Positions 27,649 to 36,144 of a stretch of DNA of 64,000 nucleotides are shown piece after piece. Source of the DNA: Bacillus timonensis (lineage in GTDB: Bacteria > Bacillota > Bacilli > Bacillales > Bacillaceae_L). Numbering within the stretch: position 1 is the first letter of the stretch; every line of letters starts with the position of its first letter. Location of the stretch: NCBI RefSeq assembly GCF_000285535.1, contig NZ_HE610986.1, forward strand, positions 955,915-1,019,914, in the 5' to 3' direction. The position numbers and the translations under genes were made by a program. Below the pieces are notes generated by a model. The model was not told where the DNA came from and searched no databases. It worked only from the letters and a program-made list of their open reading frames with translations.

Positions 27649-28077
27649 ATGAACCAAAATCTAAAACATTTAGATTTACTAGACTCATTGAGTGAAAGAC
27701 ATAATCAACTACGAAGCTTGGCTGAAACGTTATGGAACGAAACAAGTACAATCCCCATTTCAAACTCTGAATGGTACATCATGTCACGCATCTATAAAAA
27801 GCAACCAACAATTGCGTATGTATCAAAGAACGTAGACATTTCAAGACAGGCTACTCATAAATTCATTAAAAACTTGAGAGCAAAAGGGCTAGTCAATGTA
27901 ATGAATGCTGAACATAACAAAAAGGAAAAATGCATTGAACTTACCCCGCTAGGAGTCGAATGCTATGAGAAAAATGAGTCATTAAAAGTAACAATTGAGA
28001 AGCAAATCGCAGAAAAAATCGGAGAAGAACAAGTTGAGCTGCTTAAAAAAGTATTAAAAATGGATTGGGGAATATAA
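27649..28077 (+). CDS. MarR-family transcriptional regulator
   Basis: A 142-aa winged-helix regulator. The DNA-binding region (about 35-95) includes the recognition helix VSKNVDISRQATHKFIKNLRAKGLV and wing NKKEKCIELTPLGVECYE, typical of MarR proteins. Helices at both ends form the dimer interface. The ATG at 27649 was chosen because GGAAGTG lies upstream and the longer frame to 27544 runs through the operators. It is divergent from the CarD-like gene; two copies of a perfect 15-bp palindrome lie between. It likely represses both itself and that gene. Inducer unknown. Confidence 0.85.
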   Translation: MNQNLKHLDLLDSLSERHNQLRSLAETLWNETSTIPISNSEWYIMSRIYKKQPTIAYVSKNVDISRQATHKFIKNLRAKGLVNVMNAEHNKKEKCIELTPLGVECYEKNESLKVTIEKQIAEKIGEEQVELLKKVLKMDWGI

Positions 28078-28109
28078 TAATTGGGGTCTAGGCCCGAGGT
28101 TGAAGATTT

Positions 28110-28165
28110 ACTGCCACTTTTTTTAGAAATACTGTCACTAATCCTAATTTACTGCCAATACCTTA
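28110..28165. repeat. Second locus of the ACTGYCACTA 20-bp array
   Basis: Head words begin at 28110, 28131 and 28151 (steps of 21 and 20 bp) and read ACTGCCACT, ACTGTCACTA and ACTGCCAAT. These are the same words as at 7770-7920. The array lies between the MarR-gene stop and the terminator at 28176. Confidence 0.78.
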
Positions 28166-28175
28166 AATACACTAA

Positions 28176-28206
28176 AAAATGGCCATGTTCCCGACATGGC
28201 CATTTC
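28176..28206. terminator. Bidirectional terminator between the MarR gene and pta
   Basis: AAATGGCCATGT and ACATGGCCATTT form a 12-bp stem with a 4-nt loop, with an A-run on the left and T-rich sequence on the right. Confidence 0.85.
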
Positions 28207-28212
28207 TCATGA

Positions 28213-29184
28213 TTACAATGCTTGTGCTGCTGTAATTAAAGCAAGCTTATATACATCCTCTGCGTTACATCCGCGTGAGAGATCGTTTACTGGCTGATTT
28301 AAGCCTTGTAAAATAGGTCCAACTGCCTCAAAGTTTCCTAGGCGTTGTGCGATTTTATATCCGATATTACCCGCTTCAAGGCTAGGGAATACAAATACAT
28401 TCGCGTCACCTTTGATGATGGAATCGGGAGCTTTTTTCTTTGCAACAGATGGAACAAATGCCGCATCAAATTGGAACTCTCCGTCCAACACTAAAGCTGG
28501 ATTCATTTCTTTTGCAAGCTTAACCGCTTCTACTACCTTTTCTGTTTCAGGAGACTTTGCAGAACCCTTTGTTGAGAAGCTTAACATTGCCACTCTTGGC
28601 TCAATATCAAACATATCTGCAGTATTAGCACTCTCAATGGCAATCTCCGCTAAGTCCTGGCTGTCTGGTGCAATATTGATTGCGCAATCAGCAAAGACAT
28701 ACTTCTCATCTTCGCGAACCATAATGAACACACCAGAAGTCTTTTTTACACCTTGCTTTGTTTTAATAATTTGAAGTGCAGGGCGAACTGTATCTGCAGT
28801 TGAATGAGCTGCTCCGCTCACTAATCCATGTGCCTTGCCAGTATAAACAAGCATTGTTCCAAAATAGTTTTCATCTTTTAGAATCTTACGGGCATCCTCT
28901 TCAGTCGCTTTTCCTTTGCGTCGTTCTACAAAAGAAGCAACAAGCTGTTCAAATTCTGGGTATGAATCAGCATCATAGATTTCTACACCTTCTAGTGAAA
29001 CACCTAGTTCATTTGCTTTACTTTCAACCGCTGACTTTTCTCCAATTACAACTGGTACAAGTACTTTTTCACTCGCTAAACGGCTGACCGCTGTTAAAAT
29101 ACGCTCATCTAATCCTTCTGGAAACACAATTTTCATGTCTTTTCCAGATACCTTTTCTTTTAATTGAGTAAATAAATCGCTCAT
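28213..29184 (-). CDS. pta: Phosphate acetyltransferase
   Basis: Converts acetyl-CoA and phosphate to acetyl phosphate in the overflow (Pta-AckA) pathway; 323 aa, the same as B. subtilis Pta. It spans the whole PTA_PTB domain, including FPEGLDERILTAVSRL, GLVSGAAHSTADTVRPALQ and the C-terminal VFPSLEAGNIGYKIAQRLG motif. The ATG at 29184 has AAGGAGG 7 nt upstream; the frame to 29202 is not needed. In B. subtilis pta is induced by CcpA; no cre box was picked out with confidence here. hemQ is divergent. Confidence 0.96.
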   Translation of the reverse strand: MSDLFTQLKEKVSGKDMKIVFPEGLDERILTAVSRLASEKVLVPVVIGEKSAVESKANELGVSLEGVEIYDADSYPEFEQLVASFVERRKGKATEEDARKILKDENYFGTMLVYTGKAHGLVSGAAHSTADTVRPALQIIKTKQGVKKTSGVFIMVREDEKYVFADCAINIAPDSQDLAEIAIESANTADMFDIEPRVAMLSFSTKGSAKSPETEKVVEAVKLAKEMNPALVLDGEFQFDAAFVPSVAKKKAPDSIIKGDANVFVFPSLEAGNIGYKIAQRLGNFEAVGPILQGLNQPVNDLSRGCNAEDVYKLALITAAQAL

Positions 29185-29409
29185 GTAAAATCCTCCTTGC
29201 ACATCAATAGAAATGCGTTTTATGTAAGATGGGCATCATTACCCCTGCAAAACTGCCAACCATAAGGATACGGCTTTTTTTACAAAATGAAAACCAAAAT
29301 GCCTCAAAAATCCTGTGACAGTATTATGACACTATCTTCAATTTTCCCAACAACCTGACAAATTACTCATCCTCCCTTTTGTTCACAAAATTGCCTTGGG
29401 TTTAATCAC

Positions 29410-29437
29410 TTGGCTGTAGGGAAAACTATGATATAGT
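29410..29437 (+). promoter_or_regulatory. hemQ promoter candidate
   Basis: TTGGCT (29410-29415), 16-bp spacer, TATAGT (29432-29437), 46 bp before the hemQ ATG. The rest of the pta-hemQ gap shows no other feature. Confidence 0.5.
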
Positions 29438-29483
29438 AGTGGTTGAATATACATATTTATATGAAATACAAGGAGTGATAGCA

Positions 29484-30236
29484 ATGGCTGAAGCAGCACA
29501 AACGCTTGATGGTTGGTATTGCCTTCATGATTTTCGCTCAATTGATTGGACATCTTGGAAAACTCTTTCAAGTGATGAGCGTCAAGCAGCAATTCATGAA
29601 TTTCTTGGTCTAGTGGAAAAATGGAACAAGACACAAACAGAGCAGCAAGGAAGTCATGCATTATACACAATTGTTGGTCAAAAGGCTGATTTCATGATGA
29701 TGATCCTTCGTCCAACTATGGAAGAATTGAACGAAATCGAAAACGAATTCAATAAAACGAAACTTGCTGAATACACAATCCCTACATATTCATATGTATC
29801 CGTTGTTGAATTAAGTAACTACGTGGCAGGGGAAAGCAAAGAGGATCCATATCAAAATCCTTACGTACGTGGACGCTTATATCCAACTCTACCAAAGAAC
29901 AAATATGTGTGCTTCTATCCAATGGACAAGCGTCGTGAAGGCAATGACAACTGGTATATGCTTTCAATGGAAGAGCGAAAAGAACTTATGCGTAGCCATG
30001 GTATGATTGGCCGTCAATATGCAGGCATCGTCAAACAAATCATTACAGGCTCTGTTGGTTTTGATGATTACGAATGGGGCGTAACACTATTCTCTGACGA
30101 TGTGCTTCAATTCAAAAAGCTTGTCTATGAAATGCGTTTTGATGAAGTGAGTGCTCGTTACGGCGAATTCGGAGCATTCTTCGTAGGAAACATTTTAACA
30201 GAAGAAAAAATCCCACAATTTTTACACATTAACTAA
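29484..30236 (+). CDS. hemQ: Coproheme decarboxylase HemQ (ChdC)
   Basis: Last enzyme of the coproporphyrin-dependent haem pathway of Gram-positive bacteria: oxidatively decarboxylates coproheme to protohaem b. It is 250 aa, a dimeric alpha/beta-barrel (chlorite-dismutase superfamily) subunit forming a pentamer. Catalytic Tyr145 (CFYPMDKRR) and proximal haem ligand His172 ([12 protein letters not shown]) are at the positions known for Geobacillus HemQ. The ATG at 29484 follows AAGGAGTG. A 91-bp element separates the stop from the likely original terminator. Confidence 0.95.
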   Translation: MAEAAQTLDGWYCLHDFRSIDWTSWKTLSSDERQAAIHEFLGLVEKWNKTQTEQQGSHALYTIVGQKADFMMMILRPTMEELNEIENEFNKTKLAEYTIPTYSYVSVVELSNYVAGESKEDPYQNPYVRGRLYPTLPKNKYVCFYPMDKRREGNDNWYMLSMEERKELMRSHGMIGRQYAGIVKQIITGSVGFDDYEWGVTLFSDDVLQFKKLVYEMRFDEVSARYGEFGAFFVGNILTEEKIPQFLHIN

Positions 30237-30345
30237 GAAAAGCGGAAGGCGCGCGGCCTTAGGCGACAAGCATAAGACAAGCGCTGACAGAAGATTGGCT
30301 AGACCAGAGAGCCGATAGCGCCTTGATCTAGACAACTAAGAAAAG
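30231..30345. mobile_element. Small insertion flanked by 12-bp direct repeats (MITE-like)
   Basis: AACTAAGAAAAG occurs at 30231-30242, spanning the hemQ stop, and again at 30334-30345, at the foot of the terminator. Between them lie 91 bp whose ends carry AAGGCGC (30246-30252) and GCGCCTT (30318-30324) as inverted repeats. Removing one repeat plus the 91 bp would place the terminator directly after the hemQ stop, so this reads as an insertion with target duplication. No coding capacity. Confidence 0.78.
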
Positions 30346-30369
30346 AGAGGGCTCCCTCTCTTTTTTTTC
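30343..30369 (+). terminator. Terminator of hemQ
   Basis: GAGAGG (30345-30350) and CCTCTC (30355-30360) followed by nine T. Confidence 0.8.
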
Positions 30370-30544
30370 ATCCATATTCATAATCCTTTTTCCTCGCTCA
30401 TACAATTCAATGATGAATCTCATAAAACGTCCTAGTCAACATTCCCATAAAATAATCGAAAAGTAGGAACCCATTTTTCACCTCTACAATAAGTTAGTAA
30501 AGAGGCTTTTACCATTTGTCTTCTTTAGTAAGTGAGGTGAGAAG

Positions 30545-30967
30545 ATGGCAGTAGTTCCGCATACTGAGGCAGATGTAAAGTTGTTAGCAAGACTGTTGCG
30601 TGCTGAGGCTGAAGGCGAAGGTAAGCAAGGCATGCTATTAGTCGGTAATGTTGGGGTAAACCGCACGAGATCGCGTTGCTTGGACTTTAAAGATATTAAC
30701 TCCATTCGAAAAATGGTCTTTCAAAGTCCCGGTGGCTTTGAAGCAACCCAAAAAGGCTATTTCTACCAGGCTGCTCGACCAACTGAGATTGCACTTGCAC
30801 GAAGGGTACTAAAGGGGGAAAGATTCCACCCTGCTAGGTTTTCCTTATGGTTTTTTGAACCGTCAGGAAACTGTCCGGCACAATGGTTTAACCAGTGGAA
30901 CGTAGGAAGGTTTAAAGCACACTGCTTCTACCAACCTACACGAGAGGATTGTCCTGACGTATTCTAA
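30545..30967 (+). CDS. cwlJ: Spore cortex-lytic enzyme CwlJ
   Basis: Cell-wall hydrolase of the SleB/Hydrolase_2 family (140 aa; 142 in B. subtilis CwlJ) needed for cortex breakdown during Ca-dipicolinate-triggered germination. The domain fills the protein: LLRAEAEGEGKQGMLLVGNVGVNR with the putative catalytic Glu21, then QSPGGFEA and the ARRVLKGERFHPARFSLWFFEP segment. As in the family there is no signal peptide, since CwlJ is made in the mother cell and placed in the coat. GAGGTG precedes the ATG. gerQ follows 52 bp later, as in B. subtilis, where GerQ is needed to hold CwlJ in the spore. Confidence 0.94.
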   Translation: MAVVPHTEADVKLLARLLRAEAEGEGKQGMLLVGNVGVNRTRSRCLDFKDINSIRKMVFQSPGGFEATQKGYFYQAARPTEIALARRVLKGERFHPARFSLWFFEPSGNCPAQWFNQWNVGRFKAHCFYQPTREDCPDVF

Positions 30968-31019
30968 ACATTCACCGTTTTAGAAAGAGATTAAAAACAT
31001 AATCTGAGGAGGGCTTACA

Positions 31020-31505
31020 TTGAGTAATGACAATCAACAAATGCAAAATCCCTATGCTGCTTACGGGTATAACCCACAGAGCTATGAACAGTTTGGAGGC
31101 TACTATGATCCACGCCAATTCGGATTTACCAATCCGTATCAGCAGCAACAAGCAGGCTTTCAGGTACCACAAACGCCTACTTTCGCTCAAACGGGTGGAA
31201 TGACGCAAAATGTACCAGGTATGCTTCCACTTGAAGAATCTTATATCGAAAACATTCTTCGTTTGAACAAAGGAAAGCTAGCGACTGTATACATGGGCTT
31301 TGATAATACCAACCAACAAAAGGTATTCAAAGGTTTAATTGAAGCCGCAGGACGTGACCACCTTATTTTGAGTGATCCACAAACAGGCATGCGCTACTTA
31401 CTGTTAATGGTTTACTTACAATATGTAACATTTGATGAAGAAATCGAATATCAATATCCATTGGGTGGCGGAGGCCAAGGCCTCGTATCTTATCCACCTA
31501 GATAA
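31020..31505 (+). CDS. gerQ: Spore coat protein GerQ
   Basis: Coat protein (161 aa; B. subtilis GerQ/YwdL 181 aa) required for CwlJ to be present in the spore. The first 60 residues are low-complexity, rich in Gln, Tyr, Gly and Pro (QMQNPYAAYGYNPQSYEQ), suited to transglutaminase cross-linking. The C-terminal 90 residues form the conserved GerQ domain (EESYIENILRLNKGKLATVY ... QYVTFDEEIEYQYP). The TTG start at 31020 follows GAGGAGGG. It shares an operon with cwlJ; a terminator follows directly. Confidence 0.95.
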   Translation: MSNDNQQMQNPYAAYGYNPQSYEQFGGYYDPRQFGFTNPYQQQQAGFQVPQTPTFAQTGGMTQNVPGMLPLEESYIENILRLNKGKLATVYMGFDNTNQQKVFKGLIEAAGRDHLILSDPQTGMRYLLLMVYLQYVTFDEEIEYQYPLGGGGQGLVSYPPR

Positions 31506-31508
31506 ACA

Positions 31509-31540
31509 AGAAAGGAGTGTCCACGGGACGCTCCTTTTTG
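31509..31540. terminator. Terminator between gerQ and ywdK
   Basis: AAAGGAGTGTCC and GGACGCTCCTTT (one mismatch) around ACG, followed by TTTTTG on the plus strand; it can also serve ywdK on the minus strand. Confidence 0.8.
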
Positions 31541-31544
31541 CATG

Positions 31545-31916
31545 CTATACATGTTTAATTGCAGCCACCATCAATAAGACCCAGCCAAGTAAAAAGGCTA
31601 CACCACCAAGTGGTGTAATAGCACCCAGGATTTTAATTCCAGATACACTTAAAACGTACAAGCTTCCTGAGAATAAAATGATCCCAACGAACAAGCTCCA
31701 GCCGGCTATCGTAATGAGACTTACTTGTGAGAACTTGTCTGCTAAAAATGCCACAACAAACAAGCCAATTGCATGAAACATTTGATATTGAACCGCTGTG
31801 TTCCAGGTTTTTAAATATTTCTCCGTAATTTTACCTTCTAATCCATGCGCTCCAAACGCACCAAGCGCAACCGCCAAAAATGCGTTAATCGCACCCAATA
31901 TTAAAAATAGTTTCAT
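31545..31916 (-). CDS. ywdK: DUF423 membrane protein YwdK
   Basis: Small membrane protein (123 aa, the length of B. subtilis YwdK) with four predicted helices. The conserved N-terminal motif AVALGAFGAHGLEGKI and NTAVQYQMFHAIGLF identify DUF423. The family has no proven function. The ATG at 31916 has AGGATGGG upstream; a start four codons earlier would overlap this site. It is convergent with gerQ, as in B. subtilis. Confidence 0.85.
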   Translation of the reverse strand: MKLFLILGAINAFLAVALGAFGAHGLEGKITEKYLKTWNTAVQYQMFHAIGLFVVAFLADKFSQVSLITIAGWSLFVGIILFSGSLYVLSVSGIKILGAITPLGGVAFLLGWVLLMVAAIKHV

Positions 31917-31995
31917 TTTCGTTCCCATCCTTTTTGAAAATTCCTATTTTATTTTACCATATTCATTATAAGATAGTAGTAAGAGGTGATATGTT

Positions 31996-32718
31996 ATGGA
32001 CTTTGATATTTTACCAGTTGGAGACATGGCCTTGCAGATTTTTTTCAAAGCGCCCATTTCTGAAACCTTGCAGAGCCAAATCCAACAAACCACAAAACAA
32101 ATTGAAAAAAGGAAGATACAAGGGGTTATCGAACTTGTCCCGGCTTTTCAATCCATCACCGTTTACTATAATCCAAATCTTACTTCCTATAAAAATCTTT
32201 CGTTACATGTTTTTGAGATTTGCCAAAAAAGGCTGGCAGAAGGAACGTCCTCTTCAAAAAAGGTTATTTTCATTCCAACTTGTTATGATGGTGAGGATCT
32301 AGAAAATGTAGCGCGTAGGAATGGACTATCAACTGAAGAGGTCATTTCCATACATAGTAGTGTCGACTATCTCATTTATATGATTGGCTTTTTACCGGGC
32401 TTTCCATATTTAAAAGGATTGCCAAAAAAGCTTACAACACCACGTCTTTCAAATCCACGATTAAAAGTACCAAAGGGGTCGGTGGGCATCGGCGGTGACC
32501 AAACAGGGATATACCCTCTTGAGTCGCCGGGAGGCTGGAATCTTATCGGACGAACCCCGGTACCCTTGTTCACTCCAGCAAGTAGTGAACCTTTTTTACT
32601 TAAAGCAGGGGACTTCTTGCGATTTATGCCAGTCTCAACTGAAGAATATAGAGAAATTGAAAATCTAGTAAAAGATAATGTATATAAGGTCGAGGTGAAA
32701 GAAATTGAAAAGTATTGA
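31996..32718 (+). CDS. pxpB: 5-oxoprolinase subunit PxpB
   Basis: Subunit of the ATP-dependent PxpABC 5-oxoprolinase, which opens pyroglutamate (a spontaneous glutamine/glutamate damage product) to glutamate. It is 240 aa, KipI/allophanate-hydrolase-subunit-1 fold. Family motifs are visible: [30 protein letters not shown] and the [20 protein letters not shown] plus [18 protein letters not shown] segments. GAGGTG precedes the ATG. Its last 14 nt overlap pxpA. Confidence 0.93.
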   Translation: MDFDILPVGDMALQIFFKAPISETLQSQIQQTTKQIEKRKIQGVIELVPAFQSITVYYNPNLTSYKNLSLHVFEICQKRLAEGTSSSKKVIFIPTCYDGEDLENVARRNGLSTEEVISIHSSVDYLIYMIGFLPGFPYLKGLPKKLTTPRLSNPRLKVPKGSVGIGGDQTGIYPLESPGGWNLIGRTPVPLFTPASSEPFLLKAGDFLRFMPVSTEEYREIENLVKDNVYKVEVKEIEKY

Positions 32719-33463
32719 TTTAAACTGTGACTTAGGTGAAAGCTTTGGTGCTTACTCAATCGGGAATGACGAGCAGATTCTCTCCTTTATTTCAAGCGCA
32801 AATATTGCTTGCGGGTTTCACGCAGGGGACCCACGCGTCATGAATCAAACCGTCCAGCTTGCGAAAAAATACGGTGTTGCCATCGGCGCACACCCCGGCT
32901 TCCAGGACCTAATTGGGTTTGGCAGGAGGGCGATGGCTGTATCACCGTCCGAAATCTATGATCTCATTCTATACCAAATCGGCGCAATTTCTGCCTTTTG
33001 CCAGGCTCATGATGTGAAGCTCTCACACGTAAAGCCACATGGAGCCCTTTATAATATGGCTGCTGTCGACACAAGCCTTGGAGAGGCCATTGCAAGGGCA
33101 ATCGCTCATTTTGACCCAACACTAGCATTATATGGACTTTCCGGTAGCAAGCTGATAGAAGCCGGAGAAATACATGGACTAAAAACTATTTCTGAAGTAT
33201 TCGCCGACCGAACCTATCAATCTGACGGCACATTAACTCCGAGGACTCAACCAAACGCTATTATTCACAACAGTGGTGATGCTATTAAACAAGTCCTGCA
33301 AATGGTAAAAGAACAAACCGTCCAAACAACAACTAGCGAAATCATTCCAATCAAAGCTCAATCCATCTGCGTTCACGGCGACAATGAACATGCCCTCAAA
33401 TTCGTACAAGAATTAAGACAGGCACTAAGCAATGAAGGCATTCAAATTAAGGCAATTAGGTGA
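32705..33463 (+). CDS. pxpA: 5-oxoprolinase subunit PxpA
   Basis: LamB/YcsF-family subunit (252 aa) of the PxpABC 5-oxoprolinase. Conserved motifs: [12 protein letters not shown] at the N-terminus, [25 protein letters not shown] and [10 protein letters not shown]. The conserved acidic and histidine residues in these motifs are thought to act in the ring-opening chemistry. The TTG start at 32705 lies inside the end of pxpB with GAGGTG upstream. The gene order pxpB-pxpA-pxpC is compact, with overlaps at both ends. Confidence 0.93.
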   Translation: MKSIDLNCDLGESFGAYSIGNDEQILSFISSANIACGFHAGDPRVMNQTVQLAKKYGVAIGAHPGFQDLIGFGRRAMAVSPSEIYDLILYQIGAISAFCQAHDVKLSHVKPHGALYNMAAVDTSLGEAIARAIAHFDPTLALYGLSGSKLIEAGEIHGLKTISEVFADRTYQSDGTLTPRTQPNAIIHNSGDAIKQVLQMVKEQTVQTTTSEIIPIKAQSICVHGDNEHALKFVQELRQALSNEGIQIKAIR

Positions 33464-34404
33464 TGAAAATGGGACAACCACTTTTTACCGTACTTAAAAA
33501 AGGACTCTATACCACCTTTCAGGACTTAGGCCGGTATGGCTACCAACAATTTGGCGTTGTCACCAGTGGGGTAATGGACTCATTTTCGAGCCAGCTTGCG
33601 AATATTCTTGTCGGTAATCCGAGGGGAGAGGCTGTGCTCGAAATTACTATGCTAGGACCGAAAGTACGAGTAGAAGCAGATGAAATGACAATTGCTGTTT
33701 GTGGGGCCGACTTAAGCATGACCGTGAACGGAAACAAAGCACCATTATGGAAATCTTTTGTCGTGAAAAAAGGGGATTTGATTACGTTTGGGAAACCAGT
33801 GACCGGTACCCGCGCATATTTAGCGGTTGCTGGAAGTTTTCAGATTGAGACTATCCTTGGAAGTAAATCATTCTACGCAAAGGCAAACTTTGGAACGGAA
33901 GTCAAAGAAGGTGACACTATTTACGGCCACGTACGAACGAATCAGAAAAAAATCGGTCTTTCTCGTCATCTAATCCCACGTTTTGCAAAAGACGTAATCG
34001 TTCGGACCATTCCAGGTCCCCATGAAGATTACTTTACAGAAGAAGCAAACGAACAATTTTTCACAGATTGTTTTCAAGCCGTCCAAGGGGATCGAATGGG
34101 CTATCGATTAAGAGGAACAAAACCATTACAGCATAAAGAAAAAGCCGAGATTGCATCTGATGCCATCCCGCTTGGTGGAATCCAGGTACCAAGTAACGGC
34201 GAACCTATCATCCTGTTAGCGGACCGGCAGACAACCGGGGGCTATCCGCGAATCGCGACCGTCATTTCCGTCGATATGTATAAAATTGCCCAGCTGCCAC
34301 CGGGTGGAACGATTCAATTTGAGCGCTGCACTATCGAAACTGCGCATCAACACTATAAAAAAAGAGAAATCCTTCTCCAGAACCTCAAACACCCCCAAGG
34401 CTAG
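33463..34404 (+). CDS. pxpC: 5-oxoprolinase subunit PxpC
   Basis: KipA/allophanate-hydrolase-subunit-2 family subunit (313 aa). Visible are KKGLYTTFQDLGRYGYQQFGV, the VVTSGVMDSFSSQLAN-like segment, FGKPVTGTRAYLAVAGSF and the C-terminal GGIQVPSNGEPIILLADRQTTGGYP motif. Its ATG at 33463 overlaps the pxpA TGA (TGATG); an in-frame ATG at 33469 is an alternative with AGGTG at good spacing. The terminator stem begins before the stop codon. Confidence 0.93.
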   Translation: MKMGQPLFTVLKKGLYTTFQDLGRYGYQQFGVVTSGVMDSFSSQLANILVGNPRGEAVLEITMLGPKVRVEADEMTIAVCGADLSMTVNGNKAPLWKSFVVKKGDLITFGKPVTGTRAYLAVAGSFQIETILGSKSFYAKANFGTEVKEGDTIYGHVRTNQKKIGLSRHLIPRFAKDVIVRTIPGPHEDYFTEEANEQFFTDCFQAVQGDRMGYRLRGTKPLQHKEKAEIASDAIPLGGIQVPSNGEPIILLADRQTTGGYPRIATVISVDMYKIAQLPPGGTIQFERCTIETAHQHYKKREILLQNLKHPQG

Positions 34405-34426
34405 GTGCCGTTGGGGGTGTTTTTAG
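34387..34426 (+). terminator. Terminator of pxpBAC
   Basis: AAACACCCCCAA (34387-34398) and TTGGGGGTGTTT (34411-34422), 12-bp stem, 12-nt loop that contains the pxpC stop codon, then TTAG. Confidence 0.85.
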
Positions 34427-34456
34427 CTTGGGCTCATTTTTCTCTTTGAAGATATA

Positions 34457-34582
34457 GGACATGATTCCGAATTTACGGGACACTACACTCTATATTTAGG
34501 ACATTCACATGATTTTATGGGACATGAATGCAATGATATGGGACACAACTTTCAATATTTGGGACATAACCAGTAAAATACA
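34457..34582. repeat. 21-bp array with GGGACA head word
   Basis: GGAC begins at 34457, 34478, 34499, 34520, 34541 and 34562: six units at exactly 21 bp. Heads read GGGACAT or GGGACAC (first and third lack one G). Tails of about 14 nt are AT-rich and different from each other. The array lies between the convergent pxpC terminator and the ywdI-like gene. Confidence 0.9.
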
Positions 34583-34601
34583 AAAAAAGGAGACTCTCTA
34601 G

Positions 34602-34895
34602 TTAAAAATCAAATAAAGAGTCTCCATTAGCATCGTCTTCTTCTAATTTCGTTGTGTTTTGAATAGTTGTCGGTTGTTGTTGCATCTTTGGAATCGGCTG
34701 CACACTCTGTGGGAATGGCTGCACTGGCACAGACGCAACTCGTTTTACCTCAACCGGCGCTTCATCCAGGACGAGGTCACATAGAGTTCGAATTGCCATT
34801 AACCGCTCTCTAATCTTTTGTTCGCTACCTTCACTCTTTGCCGACTGCAATTCTTGCTGCATTTTATCTAAAATCTTGTTCAAAGATATATTCAC
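34602..34895 (-). CDS. ywdI: DUF5327 protein (YwdI-like)
   Basis: A 97-aa soluble protein. The first 50 residues (MNISLNKILDKMQQELQSAK ... MAIRTLCDLVLDE) are helical and match the YwdI/DUF5327 pattern. The rest is Pro/Gln-rich and ends in an acidic tail. Function unknown. The GTG at 34895, giving MNISLNKIL, has GGAG 7 nt upstream and is preferred over a start at 34904 within that site. It follows a small cysteine gene by 11 bp on the same strand, forming a two-gene unit. Confidence 0.75.
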   Translation of the reverse strand: MNISLNKILDKMQQELQSAKSEGSEQKIRERLMAIRTLCDLVLDEAPVEVKRVASVPVQPFPQSVQPIPKMQQQPTTIQNTTKLEEDDANGDSLFDF

Positions 34896-34906
34896 TAAAG
34901 TCACTC

Positions 34907-35119
34907 CTATGCTCGAATATCTACGTTGTAGGAAGGCCGTTGTTGGTTTCTCATTTGTTTTTCCTCAAACTTCATACAATCCGTCCCCGAGGATTTAAAC
35001 ACCGTAATTGAAGGAATGGCTTGCGTTTTAAAATTAAAGGCACGACAGCCGCGAGGAAACTTCGGATCCCATGTGGTATAAAAGTGTTTGCATTTTAAAC
35101 AATTGATTTTCTTTTGCAT
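34907..35119 (-). CDS. Small protein with CxxC and paired distal cysteines
   Basis: A 70-aa basic protein. Cys8 and Cys11 form CLKCKHFY; further cysteines follow in PRGCRAFNFKT (Cys25) and SGTDCMKFE (Cys48). The layout CxxC-13-C-22-C suggests a single zinc or Fe-S site. Comparable short proteins occur in many bacteria without a known role. The ATG at 35119 lies 9-10 bp after AGGGATG. It is probably co-transcribed with the ywdI-like gene. Confidence 0.65.
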   Translation of the reverse strand: MQKKINCLKCKHFYTTWDPKFPRGCRAFNFKTQAIPSITVFKSSGTDCMKFEEKQMRNQQRPSYNVDIRA

Positions 35120-35258
35120 CCCTTCACTACCTTTTCAATCGATACTTCTATTTTCCCACGAGCAAAGGGGGTGCGTCAAACTCTCATTTTAACAATCTAG
35201 CACTACGTATAAGGGCCTTTTACAACCGGTTGCACACTTAGACCTCAAAGTACGAAAA

Positions 35259-35286
35259 AACCCCTCAGATCGTCTCTGAGGGGCAT
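35259..35286 (-). terminator. Terminator of the HU gene
   Basis: CCCCTCAGA (35261-35269) and TCTGAGGGG (35275-35283), then TTTTTTCG on the minus strand. Confidence 0.85.
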
Positions 35287-35306
35287 TTACGCAGAGTTTA
35301 TGTAAA

Positions 35307-35585
35307 TTACTTACCAGCAACTGCGTCTTTAAGAGCTTTACCTGGTTTGAATGCAGGTACTTTGCTAGCTGCGATTTCGATTTCTTCACCAGTTTGTGGG
35401 TTACGGCCTTTACGAGCTGCACGTTCACGAACTTCGAAGTTACCGAATCCGATTAATTGTACTTTATCTCCGCTACTTAATGCATTTTGAACAGCTTCAA
35501 ATACTGCGTCAACAGCTTTTGTTGCATCCTTTTTAGATAGTTCTGCACTTTCAGCAACTGCACTGATTAGTTCTGTTTTGTTCAT
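35307..35585 (-). CDS. HU-family DNA-binding protein
   Basis: Histone-like nucleoid protein HU (92 aa, the B. subtilis HBsu length). It has the two-helix dimerisation body ([20 protein letters not shown]) and the beta-arm signature [24 protein letters not shown] with the DNA-intercalating proline (RNPQTG). GGAGAGG precedes the ATG at 35585; a longer frame to 35648 is unsupported. B. subtilis has its main HU gene elsewhere, so this may be a second copy or the only one; the window cannot tell. Confidence 0.93.
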   Translation of the reverse strand: MNKTELISAVAESAELSKKDATKAVDAVFEAVQNALSSGDKVQLIGFGNFEVRERAARKGRNPQTGEEIEIAASKVPAFKPGKALKDAVAGK

Positions 35586-35851
35586 TGTTAAATTCTCCTC
35601 TCCAAATAAACACATATTCTTTTTACCACTTTTTTCATAGGTTCGCAAGATTTAAAGCTAAAATATCCTATTAAACTGGTGGTATAAGCTATTACATCAC
35701 TAGATTAGCCAAAAAACAAGCATTTAAAACCAAAAACCTGATTTTCACGTGAAATTTTTTTAAAAAACATTGTTACTACCAAGTTTTACCGAAATTCTAG
35801 TTTTTATTCAAGGGAATACTATAAAAAATGAATATGAAAGGAGAGTTCCGA

Positions 35852-36127
35852 ATGGCTCGAAGAAAACGTCGACCACTAATACCGGAAGCAAGAGAAGAAC
35901 TTGATCAGCTAAAAGCAAACGTGATGCGGAAACAAGGTTATAAGACAGATCCAGCCAACCCTGACAATGTAAAATATGAAGTAGCAAAAGAATTAGGGAT
36001 TCCGCTTACGAACGATTACAACGGAAACCTCACATCCAAGCAAGCAGGTAAAGTAGGCGGAAATATCGGTGGTAATATGGTCAAAGAAATGATTCGAATG
36101 GCACAGGAAAACTTAAACAAACGTTAG
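35852..36127 (+). CDS. Alpha/beta-type small acid-soluble spore protein
   Basis: DNA-binding SASP (91 aa) that protects spore DNA. The germination-protease site region KYEVAKELGIPL and the second conserved segment KQAGKVGGNIGGNMVKEMIRMAQ are both present. A basic N-terminal extension (MARRKRRPLIPEAREEL) precedes. The ATG at 35852 follows AAAGGAGAG. A 47-aa gene follows 17 bp later, probably in the same forespore transcript. Confidence 0.92.
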   Translation: MARRKRRPLIPEAREELDQLKANVMRKQGYKTDPANPDNVKYEVAKELGIPLTNDYNGNLTSKQAGKVGGNIGGNMVKEMIRMAQENLNKR

Positions 36128-36144
36128 TAAGGGAGGGCTGCTAG

